Assembly: GCA_900546365.1 (NCBI GenBank)
Contig: URCF01000010.1
Location: 1 to 64,000 of the forward strand
DNA: 64,000 nt
Source: an uncultured Porphyromonadaceae bacterium
Lineage (GTDB): Bacteria; Bacteroidota; Bacteroidia; Bacteroidales; Muribaculaceae
Reading direction: 5' to 3'
Positions 15,696-23,715 of the stretch are shown piece after piece. Each line of letters starts with the position of its first letter. Position 1 is the stretch's first letter. A program made the position numbers and the translations under genes. A model generated the notes under the pieces. That model saw nothing but the letters and a program-made list of their open reading frames with translations. It was not told the DNA's origin and made no database searches.

Positions 15696-17210
15696 TTATA
15701 TGTTTTTGTTCATTTTCAACATTTGGTCCATAATATGACGGTCGTTGGCCAGGCGTGGCACCTTGCGCTGACCGCCGAGCTTGCCGGTGGCGGCAAGCCA
15801 TCGCTCAAACAGTCCCGGGGAAGCTTTGACCACACTGAGCCGGTCAAGAAAAATTCCGCCTGAGCGCTTGGCCTGATAGTCGGAGTTCACTTCCTGCAGC
15901 CTGCGGTCGAGGATGTTGGCGAACTCTTCCAAATCAAGCGGCTCCCGGTCAAACTCTATCAGCCATTCGTGGCGCCCCTTGGTTTTGGCGGCGGTGAACA
16001 CCGGAGCGGCGGTGTAATCCTTCACTGTGGCACCGGTGGCGGCGCACGCCTGCGCGAGGGCGGCATCGGTGTTGTGCACCATCACCTCCTCGCCGAAAGC
16101 GTTGATGAAGCATTTGGTACGCCCGGCAATGGTGATCCTCACAGGATTGGTGGTGTGCACCTTCACAGTGTCACCGAGCGGATAGCGCCACAATCCTGAG
16201 CAGGTGGTGATTACCATGGCATAGGTACGCCCCGCCTCCAGCTCCCACACCGGCACAGGCTCCAACCCCGGAGTGTCTGTAGGGATAAACTCGTAGAACA
16301 CACCTGCATCCAGCAGCAGCAGCATGGCATGCGACTCCGGGTTGTCCTGAAGCGCGAAGAATCCTTCCGAGGCATTGTATGTTTCCATATACCTCATCTT
16401 CGCCGGATCGATAATAGCATCATACTGCTCACGGTAGGGTGCGAAGGATATGCCGCCATGGAAAAACACCTCCAACCGGGGCCACACCTCATGCAGCTCC
16501 GTGGCTCCTGCAGCCTGCATCACACCGCGCAACACTGTCAGGAACCAGCTGGGCACTCCGGAGATATTTGTCACATTGGCCTTGATTGATTCCGACACCA
16601 GGCGCGGTAGCTTCACGCTCCAGTCGGCGAGCAGCGCGGTGGACTTCGAGGGAGTGCGCACCAGCTCGGCCAGCGGAGAAATCCGGCTTATCAAGTGAGC
16701 CGACAGGTCGCCTACCCTCACACCGTGGCGCAGCCCCCCGAGCTCGTTGGCAAAACTGCCTCCGAGGATGAACCCCTTGCCGGAAAACATACGGCTGTCG
16801 GGGTGCTGATGCAGGTAGTGCGCCACCACATCCGACGCACCGCGGTAGTGGGTGCGCCGCAATCCTTCATCGCTCACAGGTATATATTTGCTCTTGCCAT
16901 CGGAGGTGCCCGACGACTGGGCGTAACGGTTCACCCTCCCGGGCCACAGCAGATTGCTCTCGCCTGCAATCATCCTCATCACCATCGGGCGCAACTGCTC
17001 GTAGGGGGTGACGGGGACCCTGGCAACATATTCCTCATAGCCCGCTATCGACCTGTAGCCGTGCGCCACACCCCATTCGGTGCTGCGCGCCATAGCTATC
17101 ATGCGCTGCAGCTCAGCACGCTGCACCTCCTCCAAGGAGGAAGCCCAACGCTGTGCGGCCTTCACCCGGGAGGCCATCAATGTACGTGCAATCGAGGTAA
17201 TGTTCATCAA
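15696..17210 (-). CDS. GH3-family acyl-adenylate/amidosynthetase-like protein
   Basis: A 504-residue member of the prokaryotic GH3 branch of the ANL adenylating superfamily. In plants GH3 enzymes adenylate jasmonate or auxin and join them to amino acids; substrates of the bacterial forms are unknown. Seen here: the N-terminal EWGVAHGYRSIAGYEEY, the ATP-binding AQSSGTSDGKSKYIPVS loop (P-loop-like SSGTSDGKSK), YNASEGFFALQ (the ATP/AMP motif), and the hinge plus C-terminal lid starting near IAGRTKCFINAFGEE. Length fits the family. It has a TAATTTTG box 17 bases before the start and leads a DUF4919 gene 9 bases downstream. Confidence 0.88.
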   Translation of the reverse strand: MMNITSIARTLMASRVKAAQRWASSLEEVQRAELQRMIAMARSTEWGVAHGYRSIAGYEEYVARVPVTPYEQLRPMVMRMIAGESNLLWPGRVNRYAQSSGTSDGKSKYIPVSDEGLRRTHYRGASDVVAHYLHQHPDSRMFSGKGFILGGSFANELGGLRHGVRVGDLSAHLISRISPLAELVRTPSKSTALLADWSVKLPRLVSESIKANVTNISGVPSWFLTVLRGVMQAAGATELHEVWPRLEVFFHGGISFAPYREQYDAIIDPAKMRYMETYNASEGFFALQDNPESHAMLLLLDAGVFYEFIPTDTPGLEPVPVWELEAGRTYAMVITTCSGLWRYPLGDTVKVHTTNPVRITIAGRTKCFINAFGEEVMVHNTDAALAQACAATGATVKDYTAAPVFTAAKTKGRHEWLIEFDREPLDLEEFANILDRRLQEVNSDYQAKRSGGIFLDRLSVVKASPGLFERWLAATGKLGGQRKVPRLANDRHIMDQMLKMNKNI

Positions 17211-17227
17211 TCTGTTGTCAATCGGGG

Positions 17228-17235
17228 CAAAATTA
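17228..17235 (-). promoter_or_regulatory. -7 box of the GH3 gene
   Basis: Minus-strand TAATTTTG, 17 bases before the GH3 start. No good -33 partner is seen. Confidence 0.4.
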
Positions 17236-17289
17236 GCAAAAATTACTATGCTTTTACCTTATTATAACCACAAATGAAAAAATTATGTT

Positions 17290-17297
17290 TAAATTTG
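17290..17297 (+). promoter_or_regulatory. -7 box of the lipoprotein gene at 17326
   Basis: TAAATTTG, 28 bases before the start codon, in the divergent gap shared with the GH3 gene. No clear -33 element. Confidence 0.4.
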
Positions 17298-17325
17298 CGC
17301 GATATATTCAAATGGATTTCTACTT

Positions 17326-17766
17326 ATGAAAAATTTCTCCAGGCATATACACACTTTCCTGGCGTGCATCGCACTGTTTGCAATCACCGCCACTTTCTCG
17401 TCCTGCGACCCCGACCGCCCCGGATTCGGCGATTCGGGTTATGACCCCGGATATGGAGTGGACTGGAATTTTGTGGGTAGCTGGGAGTTGGTGTCAATCA
17501 ACTCCACCCCTATCTACCGCAACGAGTACACCACTTTCGATTTCTGGCAGAACGGCACCGGCAACTACGGATTCTATGCCAACAACGGCGGCTGGTACAC
17601 TCAGCCCATATCGTGGACCACGAGCTACGATGCCTACGGCCGCACCACTCTCTATGTCAACTCATCGCAGGGCTATTTCAGATATGCCGTGCAGTATATC
17701 AGCAACAACACCATGCTGCTGCTTGATATTGACTACAACAATCTACTTGAATATAAACGATATTAG
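17326..17766 (+). CDS. Small lipoprotein of unknown function
   Basis: A 146-residue lipoprotein with lipobox FSSC around residue 27 after a hydrophobic LACIALFAITAT stretch. The mature protein is rich in Gly, Tyr, Trp and Asn (WNFVGSWELVSINSTPIY, then FWQNGTGNYGFYANNGGWY). The strands and the opening GSWELVSI resemble small lipocalin-like lipoproteins of Bacteroidetes, in which a W-x-L strand starts a barrel. No function assigned. The kinase-like gene follows after 38 bases, probably co-transcribed. Confidence 0.75.
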   Translation: MKNFSRHIHTFLACIALFAITATFSSCDPDRPGFGDSGYDPGYGVDWNFVGSWELVSINSTPIYRNEYTTFDFWQNGTGNYGFYANNGGWYTQPISWTTSYDAYGRTTLYVNSSQGYFRYAVQYISNNTMLLLDIDYNNLLEYKRY

Positions 17767-17804
17767 CGTTCTTTACACATACATTATCTACTCCACCAAC
17801 CGCA

Positions 17805-18584
17805 ATGACACAACCGCAACAGACACCCGACACCACTCCGGCCCACGCTTCGCAGAAATGGACCGAAATCGAGCTCCTGCCCGCATGGGACGAGGAGTAT
17901 TATGATGTGTACACAGCCAAGAAATACGGCAAATGGGTGATGCTCAAAACACTCAAACCGGCCTACAAGAACGATCCACGCTTCGAGGCCATGATTGAAA
18001 AAGAGTTTGATGTGCGCTACAACCTTGCCCACCCCAACATAGTGATGATCAACGACTATGAGGAGGTGCCCGGACTCGGGATGTGCATCATCACCGATGA
18101 TGTGTATGGCGACTCGCTGCGCAAGCTTATCGCCGAGCACAAGGTCACAGCGCACCATCTCGACCAGGTGTGCCACAACCTTGTGGATGCCATCGACTAT
18201 ATCCAGCGCAACCATGTGGTGCATTTCCCCATCCGCCCCGAAACAGTGGTGTTCACCGAAAATATCGGCAACCTCAAACTGATAGATGTGGGGTTTGACC
18301 AGCGCGAGAAGCTGTCGCCCACCGATGCCGCCGATGATATCTACAGCTTCGGAACCGTGCTCAAGGAGATGCTCGCCGAGGTGCCCGACGCGCCGGTATA
18401 TCTGCGCAAGGTGGCCGACAAATGCTGCGCCGCCTCCCCCCATCAGCGCTATAGCTCCGTGCACCACCTCCGCATGGCCATAGCACACAGGTCAACGAGG
18501 AAGTTCTACCTCACCATCGTGGCATTTCTGGTGGTGCTGGTCGGTGCCCTGCTATGGTTCAGCTCCCGGATAACAGCCGCTTAG
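17805..18584 (+). CDS. Membrane-anchored protein kinase-like protein, probably a pseudokinase
   Basis: A 259-residue protein with a eukaryotic-type kinase fold. Seen: a lysine strand WVMLKTLK (Lys48), an alpha-C glutamate in IEKEFDVRYNLAHPNIV, a hinge (IITDDVYGDSL), a catalytic-loop position, and a DVG (161-163) in place of DFG. The catalytic loop reads H-F-P-I-R-P-E-T at 140-147 where active kinases have H-R-D-x-K-x-x-N. The catalytic Asp is Pro and the metal-binding Asn is Thr. The final 27 residues form one membrane helix (about 234-254) with a short tail, so the kinase-like domain is cytoplasmic. No HRD or N is left, so phosphotransfer is unlikely. Nucleotide binding, or a scaffold role, remains possible. 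A partly active divergent kinase cannot be excluded. Confidence 0.8.
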   Translation: MTQPQQTPDTTPAHASQKWTEIELLPAWDEEYYDVYTAKKYGKWVMLKTLKPAYKNDPRFEAMIEKEFDVRYNLAHPNIVMINDYEEVPGLGMCIITDDVYGDSLRKLIAEHKVTAHHLDQVCHNLVDAIDYIQRNHVVHFPIRPETVVFTENIGNLKLIDVGFDQREKLSPTDAADDIYSFGTVLKEMLAEVPDAPVYLRKVADKCCAASPHQRYSSVHHLRMAIAHRSTRKFYLTIVAFLVVLVGALLWFSSRITAA

Positions 18585-18634
18585 CCTCATCATCCCATTC
18601 ATTCACAAAACCATCAGTTTATAGAAAATAAAAT

Positions 18635-19780
18635 ATGGAAAGTAAGTCAGCAATAGAGATTCTGCCAGTTCCCCTCAAGCACACCCCCTTGAAAAAATTT
18701 GTCAACTTCGGCATCTCGCTCTACAAAGGCAACGATTGCTATGTGCCGCCTCTGGTGCTTGACGAAATCCATACTTTCCTTCCCTCTAAAAACCCCGCAT
18801 TTGAATTTTGCGAGGCACAGCCGTTCATGGCCTACCGCAACGGCAAACCCGTGGGCCGCATCGTGGGCATTGTCAATCATAAGCTCAACGGACTCACAGG
18901 CGCCAAAGAGGCCCGCTTCGGTTGGGTGGATTTTGTTGACGATGCAGAGGTGGTCCACGCTCTGTTCAACGCTGTTGAGCAATGGGCCCGGTCAAAAGGG
19001 ATGACCGAGATTGTGGGGCCAATGGGGTTCACCGACATGGACCACGAAGGGATGCTCACCTTCGGATTTGACGAGCTCGGCACCATCGCCACCATCTACA
19101 ACCATCCCTACTATCCCGTCCATATCGAGCGGCTGGGGTATCGCCCCGATGCCAACTGGGTGGAATACCGCATGACTGTGCCCGATGCCGTGCCCGACAA
19201 ATATCTGCGCATAGCCAATATCGTGGCCACCAAATACAACCTCCGCGCTCTCAAATTCACCTCGCGCAAAAAACTCAAGGACACCTACGGCGTGGCTCTC
19301 TTCAACCTCATCAACGAAGCCTACGCCGACCTCTACGGCTACTGCCCGCTCACTCCGGCACAGATTGAATACTACATCGACCAGTATCTCGGAGTAATCC
19401 GCCTCGACTGTGTGAGCGTGATTGTGGACAGCAACGACGAGCTTGTGGCTGTGGGTATATCGATGCCCTCGCTCTCGCATGCCTTGCAGAAATCCGGAGG
19501 CAAACTTTTCCCCACCGGATGGTACCATCTGCTCAAAGGAATCAAAGGGAAAAAGAACGAAATCGTGGACCTGTTGCTGATAGCGGTAAAGAAAGAGTAT
19601 CTGTCGCGTGGCGTGAACGCCATGATTTTCGCTGACCTCATCCCCGCGTTCATCAACAACGGGTTCAAGTATGCCGAGAGCAACCTCGAACTTGAGGATA
19701 ACGAAAGCGTGCAGAAGCAGTGGCAGTATTTCGAGCGTAGGCTGCACCGCCGCCGCAGCGCCTACCGCAAGACACTCTGA
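18635..19780 (+). CDS. YghO/GNAT-like N-acetyltransferase family protein
   Basis: A 381-residue protein of the YghO group, whose C-terminal part resembles GNAT acetyltransferases. Seen: N-terminal KKFVNFGISLYKGNDCYVPPLVLDEI, a GRIVGIVNHKLN strand pair, a GNAT-like WARSKGMTEIVGPMGFTDMDHEGML, and a second GNAT-like domain ending FADLIPAFINNGFKYAESNLELEDN. The acetyl-CoA-binding R/Q-x-x-G-x-G/A motif is not obvious. The 3' end overlaps the convergent SGNH gene by 19 bases (19762-19780). The substrate is unknown. It starts 50 bases after the kinase-like gene and may belong to that transcript. Confidence 0.8.
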   Translation: MESKSAIEILPVPLKHTPLKKFVNFGISLYKGNDCYVPPLVLDEIHTFLPSKNPAFEFCEAQPFMAYRNGKPVGRIVGIVNHKLNGLTGAKEARFGWVDFVDDAEVVHALFNAVEQWARSKGMTEIVGPMGFTDMDHEGMLTFGFDELGTIATIYNHPYYPVHIERLGYRPDANWVEYRMTVPDAVPDKYLRIANIVATKYNLRALKFTSRKKLKDTYGVALFNLINEAYADLYGYCPLTPAQIEYYIDQYLGVIRLDCVSVIVDSNDELVAVGISMPSLSHALQKSGGKLFPTGWYHLLKGIKGKKNEIVDLLLIAVKKEYLSRGVNAMIFADLIPAFINNGFKYAESNLELEDNESVQKQWQYFERRLHRRRSAYRKTL

Positions 19781-20817
19781 TAAACGAGGCGCATAAGCAT
19801 GGAGGCAAAGGGGCGCCTGTAATGCACATTGTCGTAGAGCAATGTGTCACACTCCAGCCCGCTGTTCATGCTCGCGCTGAAATCGTGCACCCTTTCGCTG
19901 CTGAATATCTGCTGCATCAGTCTAAGGTCAGCTAAATTGAGCGTCTCCCGGCGGCGGTTGGGTCCTATGATGATATGGTAATCGGTGTGCAACCGGTCAA
20001 ACACCGCCGCCACACGGCGCAAGGCATCCGCCTTCGGTGCTGTCAGCACCGGAGCCATCTCCGTGTCTTTGTCAGGCCACGCATCCAACGGATACTCCCC
20101 GTAGAACTTCCCGGGATCATTCACTATGAGCGAATCCCACTGCGGGAGCGTTTCCTGATTTGTGACAGGGTCATAGACAATAGGCTGCGGCTCAAACACA
20201 AGATTGCGACCGTTGGCATACTTTCCACCGGTGAGCTTGAACGGTATCCAACTTTTGAAAAAATCGGCATTGGTGGCGGCTCGGAAAAATGTGTAGTGAT
20301 AGCTAATTCTCTCCCGGAGCGACTTATGAAGCTGCGGTGCGCTCACCAGCGCCGGTCCGGAGGCTTTGTCGTTGGCCATGATGAGCGGATCAAGAACCAC
20401 AAAAGCATAATCAACAGGCTGATTGTGACTGCCAAGATACTCCACCTTGTCGGCAAGGGAAAGCAATGTTTCGCCCGATGAATCAAAATGATAGGGGTGC
20501 GCCCCACCGGTGCTGTCGGCCAGAGCCGCCCATTCGTCCGCATCATACAGGCACGACACCGATGAGCCGAAAATGAAGGCATTGTAGTTCCTCCCTTCGG
20601 CCTTGCGGTCGAGATAGTTGGCGAATGTAACCATCCCTTTGTTGATGCCCACACGCACCGGATTGCTCACCGGGTCGGGCAGATAACATTCGTAGTGCCG
20701 GAGCACCTTGTAGGGGTCAGCCCACAGATACCATGCCACCAACGGCAGCGCAGCAGCCCCGACCACCAAGAAGGCGCGGAGCATAAACCGCAATATTGAC
20801 TTTTCCTCGGTGCCCAT
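19762..20817 (-). CDS. SGNH/AlgJ-like partner of an MBOAT acyltransferase
   Basis: A 351-residue single-pass membrane protein (one N-terminal helix ending LPLVAWYLWADPY) whose extracytoplasmic part is an SGNH hydrolase-like domain. The block I serine is in FIFGSSVS (Ser85-Ser86), and a DxxH near the C-terminus (Asp329, His332 in DNVHYRR) completes the triad. Such proteins (AlgJ, AlgX, DltD) take the acyl group from an MBOAT partner and transfer it to a polymer. The start at 20817 overlaps the MBOAT stop as TGATG, which supports joint function and coupled translation. Upstream in-frame residues lie inside the MBOAT gene and are not family-like. It overlaps the YghO gene at its 3' end. Confidence 0.85.
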   Translation of the reverse strand: MGTEEKSILRFMLRAFLVVGAAALPLVAWYLWADPYKVLRHYECYLPDPVSNPVRVGINKGMVTFANYLDRKAEGRNYNAFIFGSSVSCLYDADEWAALADSTGGAHPYHFDSSGETLLSLADKVEYLGSHNQPVDYAFVVLDPLIMANDKASGPALVSAPQLHKSLRERISYHYTFFRAATNADFFKSWIPFKLTGGKYANGRNLVFEPQPIVYDPVTNQETLPQWDSLIVNDPGKFYGEYPLDAWPDKDTEMAPVLTAPKADALRRVAAVFDRLHTDYHIIIGPNRRRETLNLADLRLMQQIFSSERVHDFSASMNSGLECDTLLYDNVHYRRPFASMLMRLVYQSVLR

Positions 20818-22337
20818 CAGAACTGGAAATATATAAAGGTCATATCCACAGGCTCGCTCACGAGCACCAGCAGAATACAAACCCAGTAGAACAACAATCT
20901 TTTCGTCCGGCTGCGGCTCACCACCGCGAGAGGATAGTCGGCATTGCGGCTGCGCCATTCCACCCACAGCGCGAGCATAGCCGGAACCAGCCACCACACT
21001 TTGAGCAGCAGATACCATCGGGCACCTGCAAGCCACACTCCGCACACAGCTATCAGGCCCGTAGCCACCAAGCCCATCAGGCGCACCATACGGTAGCGGC
21101 ACAGCAGCCATGCCACACCCCACATCGCACCGAACGCTGCCGCATAGACCCACACATTGACGCATCCGGCCCACACCTGCGTCCATGTGGAGCACCGGAA
21201 CAGGTAGAACCCGAACGCCACCACGCCAAACGTGGGCATCATCCATGGTATGTCGCCGCGCTCTATCTGCCGCTTGCAGTCGGTTAGGTGCAGCAGGGTT
21301 TTGCCCGCCACATAGACCGCTGCCCAATACGCGCCCCACGCAATGAAATTCCACGCCGCACCGTGCCATAGCCCCGAGAGCAGAAACACCAACACAGTGT
21401 TGGCCACAGTGCGCCACGCCCCTCTGCGGCTACCGCCGAGCGGGATGTAGATATAGTCGCGAAACCACCACATCAGCGATATATGCCAGCGACGCCAGAA
21501 CTCAATGATATTGCGTGAAAAATAAGGGAACCTGAAATTGGCCATAAGCTCAATGCCGAGCAGCCGCGACACACCGCGCGCTATCTCGCTGTAGGCCGAG
21601 AAGTCGCAATATATCTCAAGGGTGAACACCACTCCGGCAGCAAGAGCCATCACGGGGTTGAGCAGATTGCCATCATAAAGCCGGTCGGCATAGATGGCCA
21701 GCATATCGGCGATGCACACTTTTTTCATCACGCCGAAGAGAATCATCCGCAGCCCGGAGGTGGCATACGCCGCATCCCATCGGCGAGGAGCCTCAATCTG
21801 CGGCAACAGCTGCGATGCACGCTCGATGGGTCCGGCCACAAGCTGGGGAAAATATGCTATAAAAGTGGCAAACGCCAAAGGGTCGGCGCACGCCTTCACC
21901 CTGCGCTTGTAAACATCCACAGAGTAGGCTATGGCCTGAAAAGTGTAGAACGAAATGCCTACAGGCAGCAGCACATCCACCGTAAACCAATCGAGATTCC
22001 ACCCCACAAGGTTGAACAACCGTTGAAGATTGCAGCTGAAGAAATTGAGATATTTGAACACCACCAGTATGCCGAGATTGAGCACGATATTGGAAGCCGT
22101 CACAAGCCGGCCACACCGACCGTTGGCCAGTCGTGCGGACACATAGGTGGTGGCAGTGGTGAGCATGATCAGCCCTAAGAACCGCCAGTCCCACCATCCG
22201 TAGAACAGATAGCTCGCGGCGAGCAGCAACATATTCTGCGCCCTCACCCAACGGCGCAACACCAGCCGGTAGAGCACGAACACCACCGTCAGAAACACCG
22301 CAAACGCTATCTCAGTAAACTGCATATACCAATACAT
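20817..22337 (-). CDS. MBOAT O-acyltransferase (AlgI/DltB family)
   Basis: A 506-residue polytopic membrane protein. It carries acyl groups (usually acetyl) across the inner membrane for O-acylation of a surface polymer. Typical family stretches are SYLFYGWWDWRFLGLI, LPVGISFYTFQAIAYSVD, PQLVAGPIERASQLLPQ, FWRRWHISLMWWFRDYIYIPLGG, and the invariant histidine in LSGLWHGAAWNFIAWG near residue 323. The next gene, 1 base overlapping, is the SGNH partner. The polymer (capsule, O-antigen or exopolysaccharide) is not visible; no glycan locus adjoins. Expression probably follows the operon with the SGNH gene. Confidence 0.93.
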   Translation of the reverse strand: MYWYMQFTEIAFAVFLTVVFVLYRLVLRRWVRAQNMLLLAASYLFYGWWDWRFLGLIMLTTATTYVSARLANGRCGRLVTASNIVLNLGILVVFKYLNFFSCNLQRLFNLVGWNLDWFTVDVLLPVGISFYTFQAIAYSVDVYKRRVKACADPLAFATFIAYFPQLVAGPIERASQLLPQIEAPRRWDAAYATSGLRMILFGVMKKVCIADMLAIYADRLYDGNLLNPVMALAAGVVFTLEIYCDFSAYSEIARGVSRLLGIELMANFRFPYFSRNIIEFWRRWHISLMWWFRDYIYIPLGGSRRGAWRTVANTVLVFLLSGLWHGAAWNFIAWGAYWAAVYVAGKTLLHLTDCKRQIERGDIPWMMPTFGVVAFGFYLFRCSTWTQVWAGCVNVWVYAAAFGAMWGVAWLLCRYRMVRLMGLVATGLIAVCGVWLAGARWYLLLKVWWLVPAMLALWVEWRSRNADYPLAVVSRSRTKRLLFYWVCILLVLVSEPVDMTFIYFQF

Positions 22338-22353
22338 TTATAATCTGTTCAAT

Positions 22354-22755
22354 CTACTCATTGCCTAATGAGATTTTAATACTTAGCGAATCCAACTTTT
22401 TATTAAAATCATCCTTGACTATCGGACCATAAAAAAGATTTGCCTGCTTGTCGATAATCCAATAATAATCTCCAAAGCATGAAGGGTAATCATATTTGTA
22501 TGTATCATAAAATTCCCGCTGTGGAAAACGACCCTCAAGTCGCTGCATTACAATGATATATCTATTATCAAATTTATAATCGACAATTTCTGGTGGAATC
22601 GTGATTGCCGGGCCATATATTATTTGAGGTTTATTATCAGTAAGATTATAGCCACCGCCAAGATGGGTGGTACCATCAAAACACAATTCAGATACCACAA
22701 CTCCAATCAATATAATTACAGCGGCATACGTACTCACCTTAGCTACTTTACCCAT
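22354..22755 (-). CDS. Small membrane-anchored protein, DUF3997-like (possible immunity protein)
   Basis: A 133-residue protein with one N-terminal hydrophobic helix (STYAAVIILIGVVVSEL), then a periplasmic or surface domain. The part YWIIDKQANLFYGPIVKDDFNKKLDS, with PEIVDYKFDNRYIIVMQ before it, matches my memory of the DUF3997 pattern, found in proteins near polymorphic toxins; the match cannot be verified here. It overlaps the upstream RHS-motif gene by 13 bases, is AT-rich like it, and so was probably acquired as one unit. The role of immunity partner is an inference from the gene order. Confidence 0.55.
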   Translation of the reverse strand: MGKVAKVSTYAAVIILIGVVVSELCFDGTTHLGGGYNLTDNKPQIIYGPAITIPPEIVDYKFDNRYIIVMQRLEGRFPQREFYDTYKYDYPSCFGDYYWIIDKQANLFYGPIVKDDFNKKLDSLSIKISLGNE

Positions 22756-23708
22756 GGGAAAATCGGATTAATTGGCGCGGAACCATGAAAATATATAAGG
22801 TAAGCTGTACCGTTGCCTGCTACCTTACGCCCAATTATCGTTTCTATATTTCTAATCCAATTAGACGGATTAGCCCATGATTTCATGTCAAAATCATATT
22901 TATCAGCATAAGCCCTAACAGTATTATTTGAATTTCTTATAAGTGTAATATTACCATATACTAAACCATCGTTTAGATTTCGACTACTTCCGGTGAGGAG
23001 ATTGAATGTTTTTTTCTGACCTATATAGTTATCACCAAAAGATACAATACCTGATAAATCAATCTTTGATAAATCAACAAATAATGGCATACCATTTCCG
23101 TTTTTAAACCACCAGTTTGCTTCTTCCATTGTTAAATAGCCATCATAATCCGGCCTATCCGGTAGTTTATTAAAATGCTTCATAATTCTATTTACAACAG
23201 CCTCAGAAAATAAATTGGGGTTTAACGCATGTTTTTTAGCATCCTCAGGGCTCATGTTTTGATTGAAATTGGAAGCCTCCATTATGTAGGATTCACCCTG
23301 TAAGCCCTCGTCATCTGTTCCCAAAAATTCTCCTGTAGTTGAATATATCGGACTACAACCGCTGGGGTCAATTAAATTTATTGGATCCCCCATGCAAAAG
23401 GTATATGGAGATACGTTTGGCGTCTCAAAAGCTTTTGAGTCTATCGATGAAAATGCTTTGGCATTTATTGGAATTGAATCACAAAACAATATGTTTCCAT
23501 TTAAGTCTTCACAAACTATAGTACGAGCAGCGAAATCAATTTCAGCAATTATATTCCCATTACAACCCATTTGATTCACAGTCAACCTAATTGAGGACGA
23601 AATTCCATTGTACATTAGGGTTTTAGACTCATCTTTATTGTAAAAATATGGACTATTTGCACTAATTGAAAGAGGCAAAATCATCATTAACGCCAAAAAC
23701 TTTTTCAT
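22743..23708 (-). CDS. Secreted protein with RHS core motif and variable C-terminus, possible polymorphic toxin
   Basis: A 321-residue protein from ATG 23708. A signal peptide (MKKFLALMMILPLSISA) is followed by about 80 residues, then an RHS-type core motif SPYTFCMGDPINLIDPSG (23358-23411; compare the consensus YxYxxNNPxxxxDPxG). The C-terminal 200 residues are the variable part and contain TMEEANWWFKNGNGMPLFVD, DGLVYGNIT and KYDFDMKSW. In normal RHS proteins many YD repeats precede the motif; here none do, so this is a reduced or truncated form. The C-terminal domain is unrecognised; a DxYD (274-277 of the open frame) is reminiscent of colicin-M active sites but the usual His-Arg does not follow. 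It begins 7 bases after the transglutaminase-like stop and overlaps the small gene. AT-rich. Confidence 0.6.
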   Translation of the reverse strand: MKKFLALMMILPLSISANSPYFYNKDESKTLMYNGISSSIRLTVNQMGCNGNIIAEIDFAARTIVCEDLNGNILFCDSIPINAKAFSSIDSKAFETPNVSPYTFCMGDPINLIDPSGCSPIYSTTGEFLGTDDEGLQGESYIMEASNFNQNMSPEDAKKHALNPNLFSEAVVNRIMKHFNKLPDRPDYDGYLTMEEANWWFKNGNGMPLFVDLSKIDLSGIVSFGDNYIGQKKTFNLLTGSSRNLNDGLVYGNITLIRNSNNTVRAYADKYDFDMKSWANPSNWIRNIETIIGRKVAGNGTAYLIYFHGSAPINPIFPWVK

Positions 23709-23715
23709 ATAAAAA

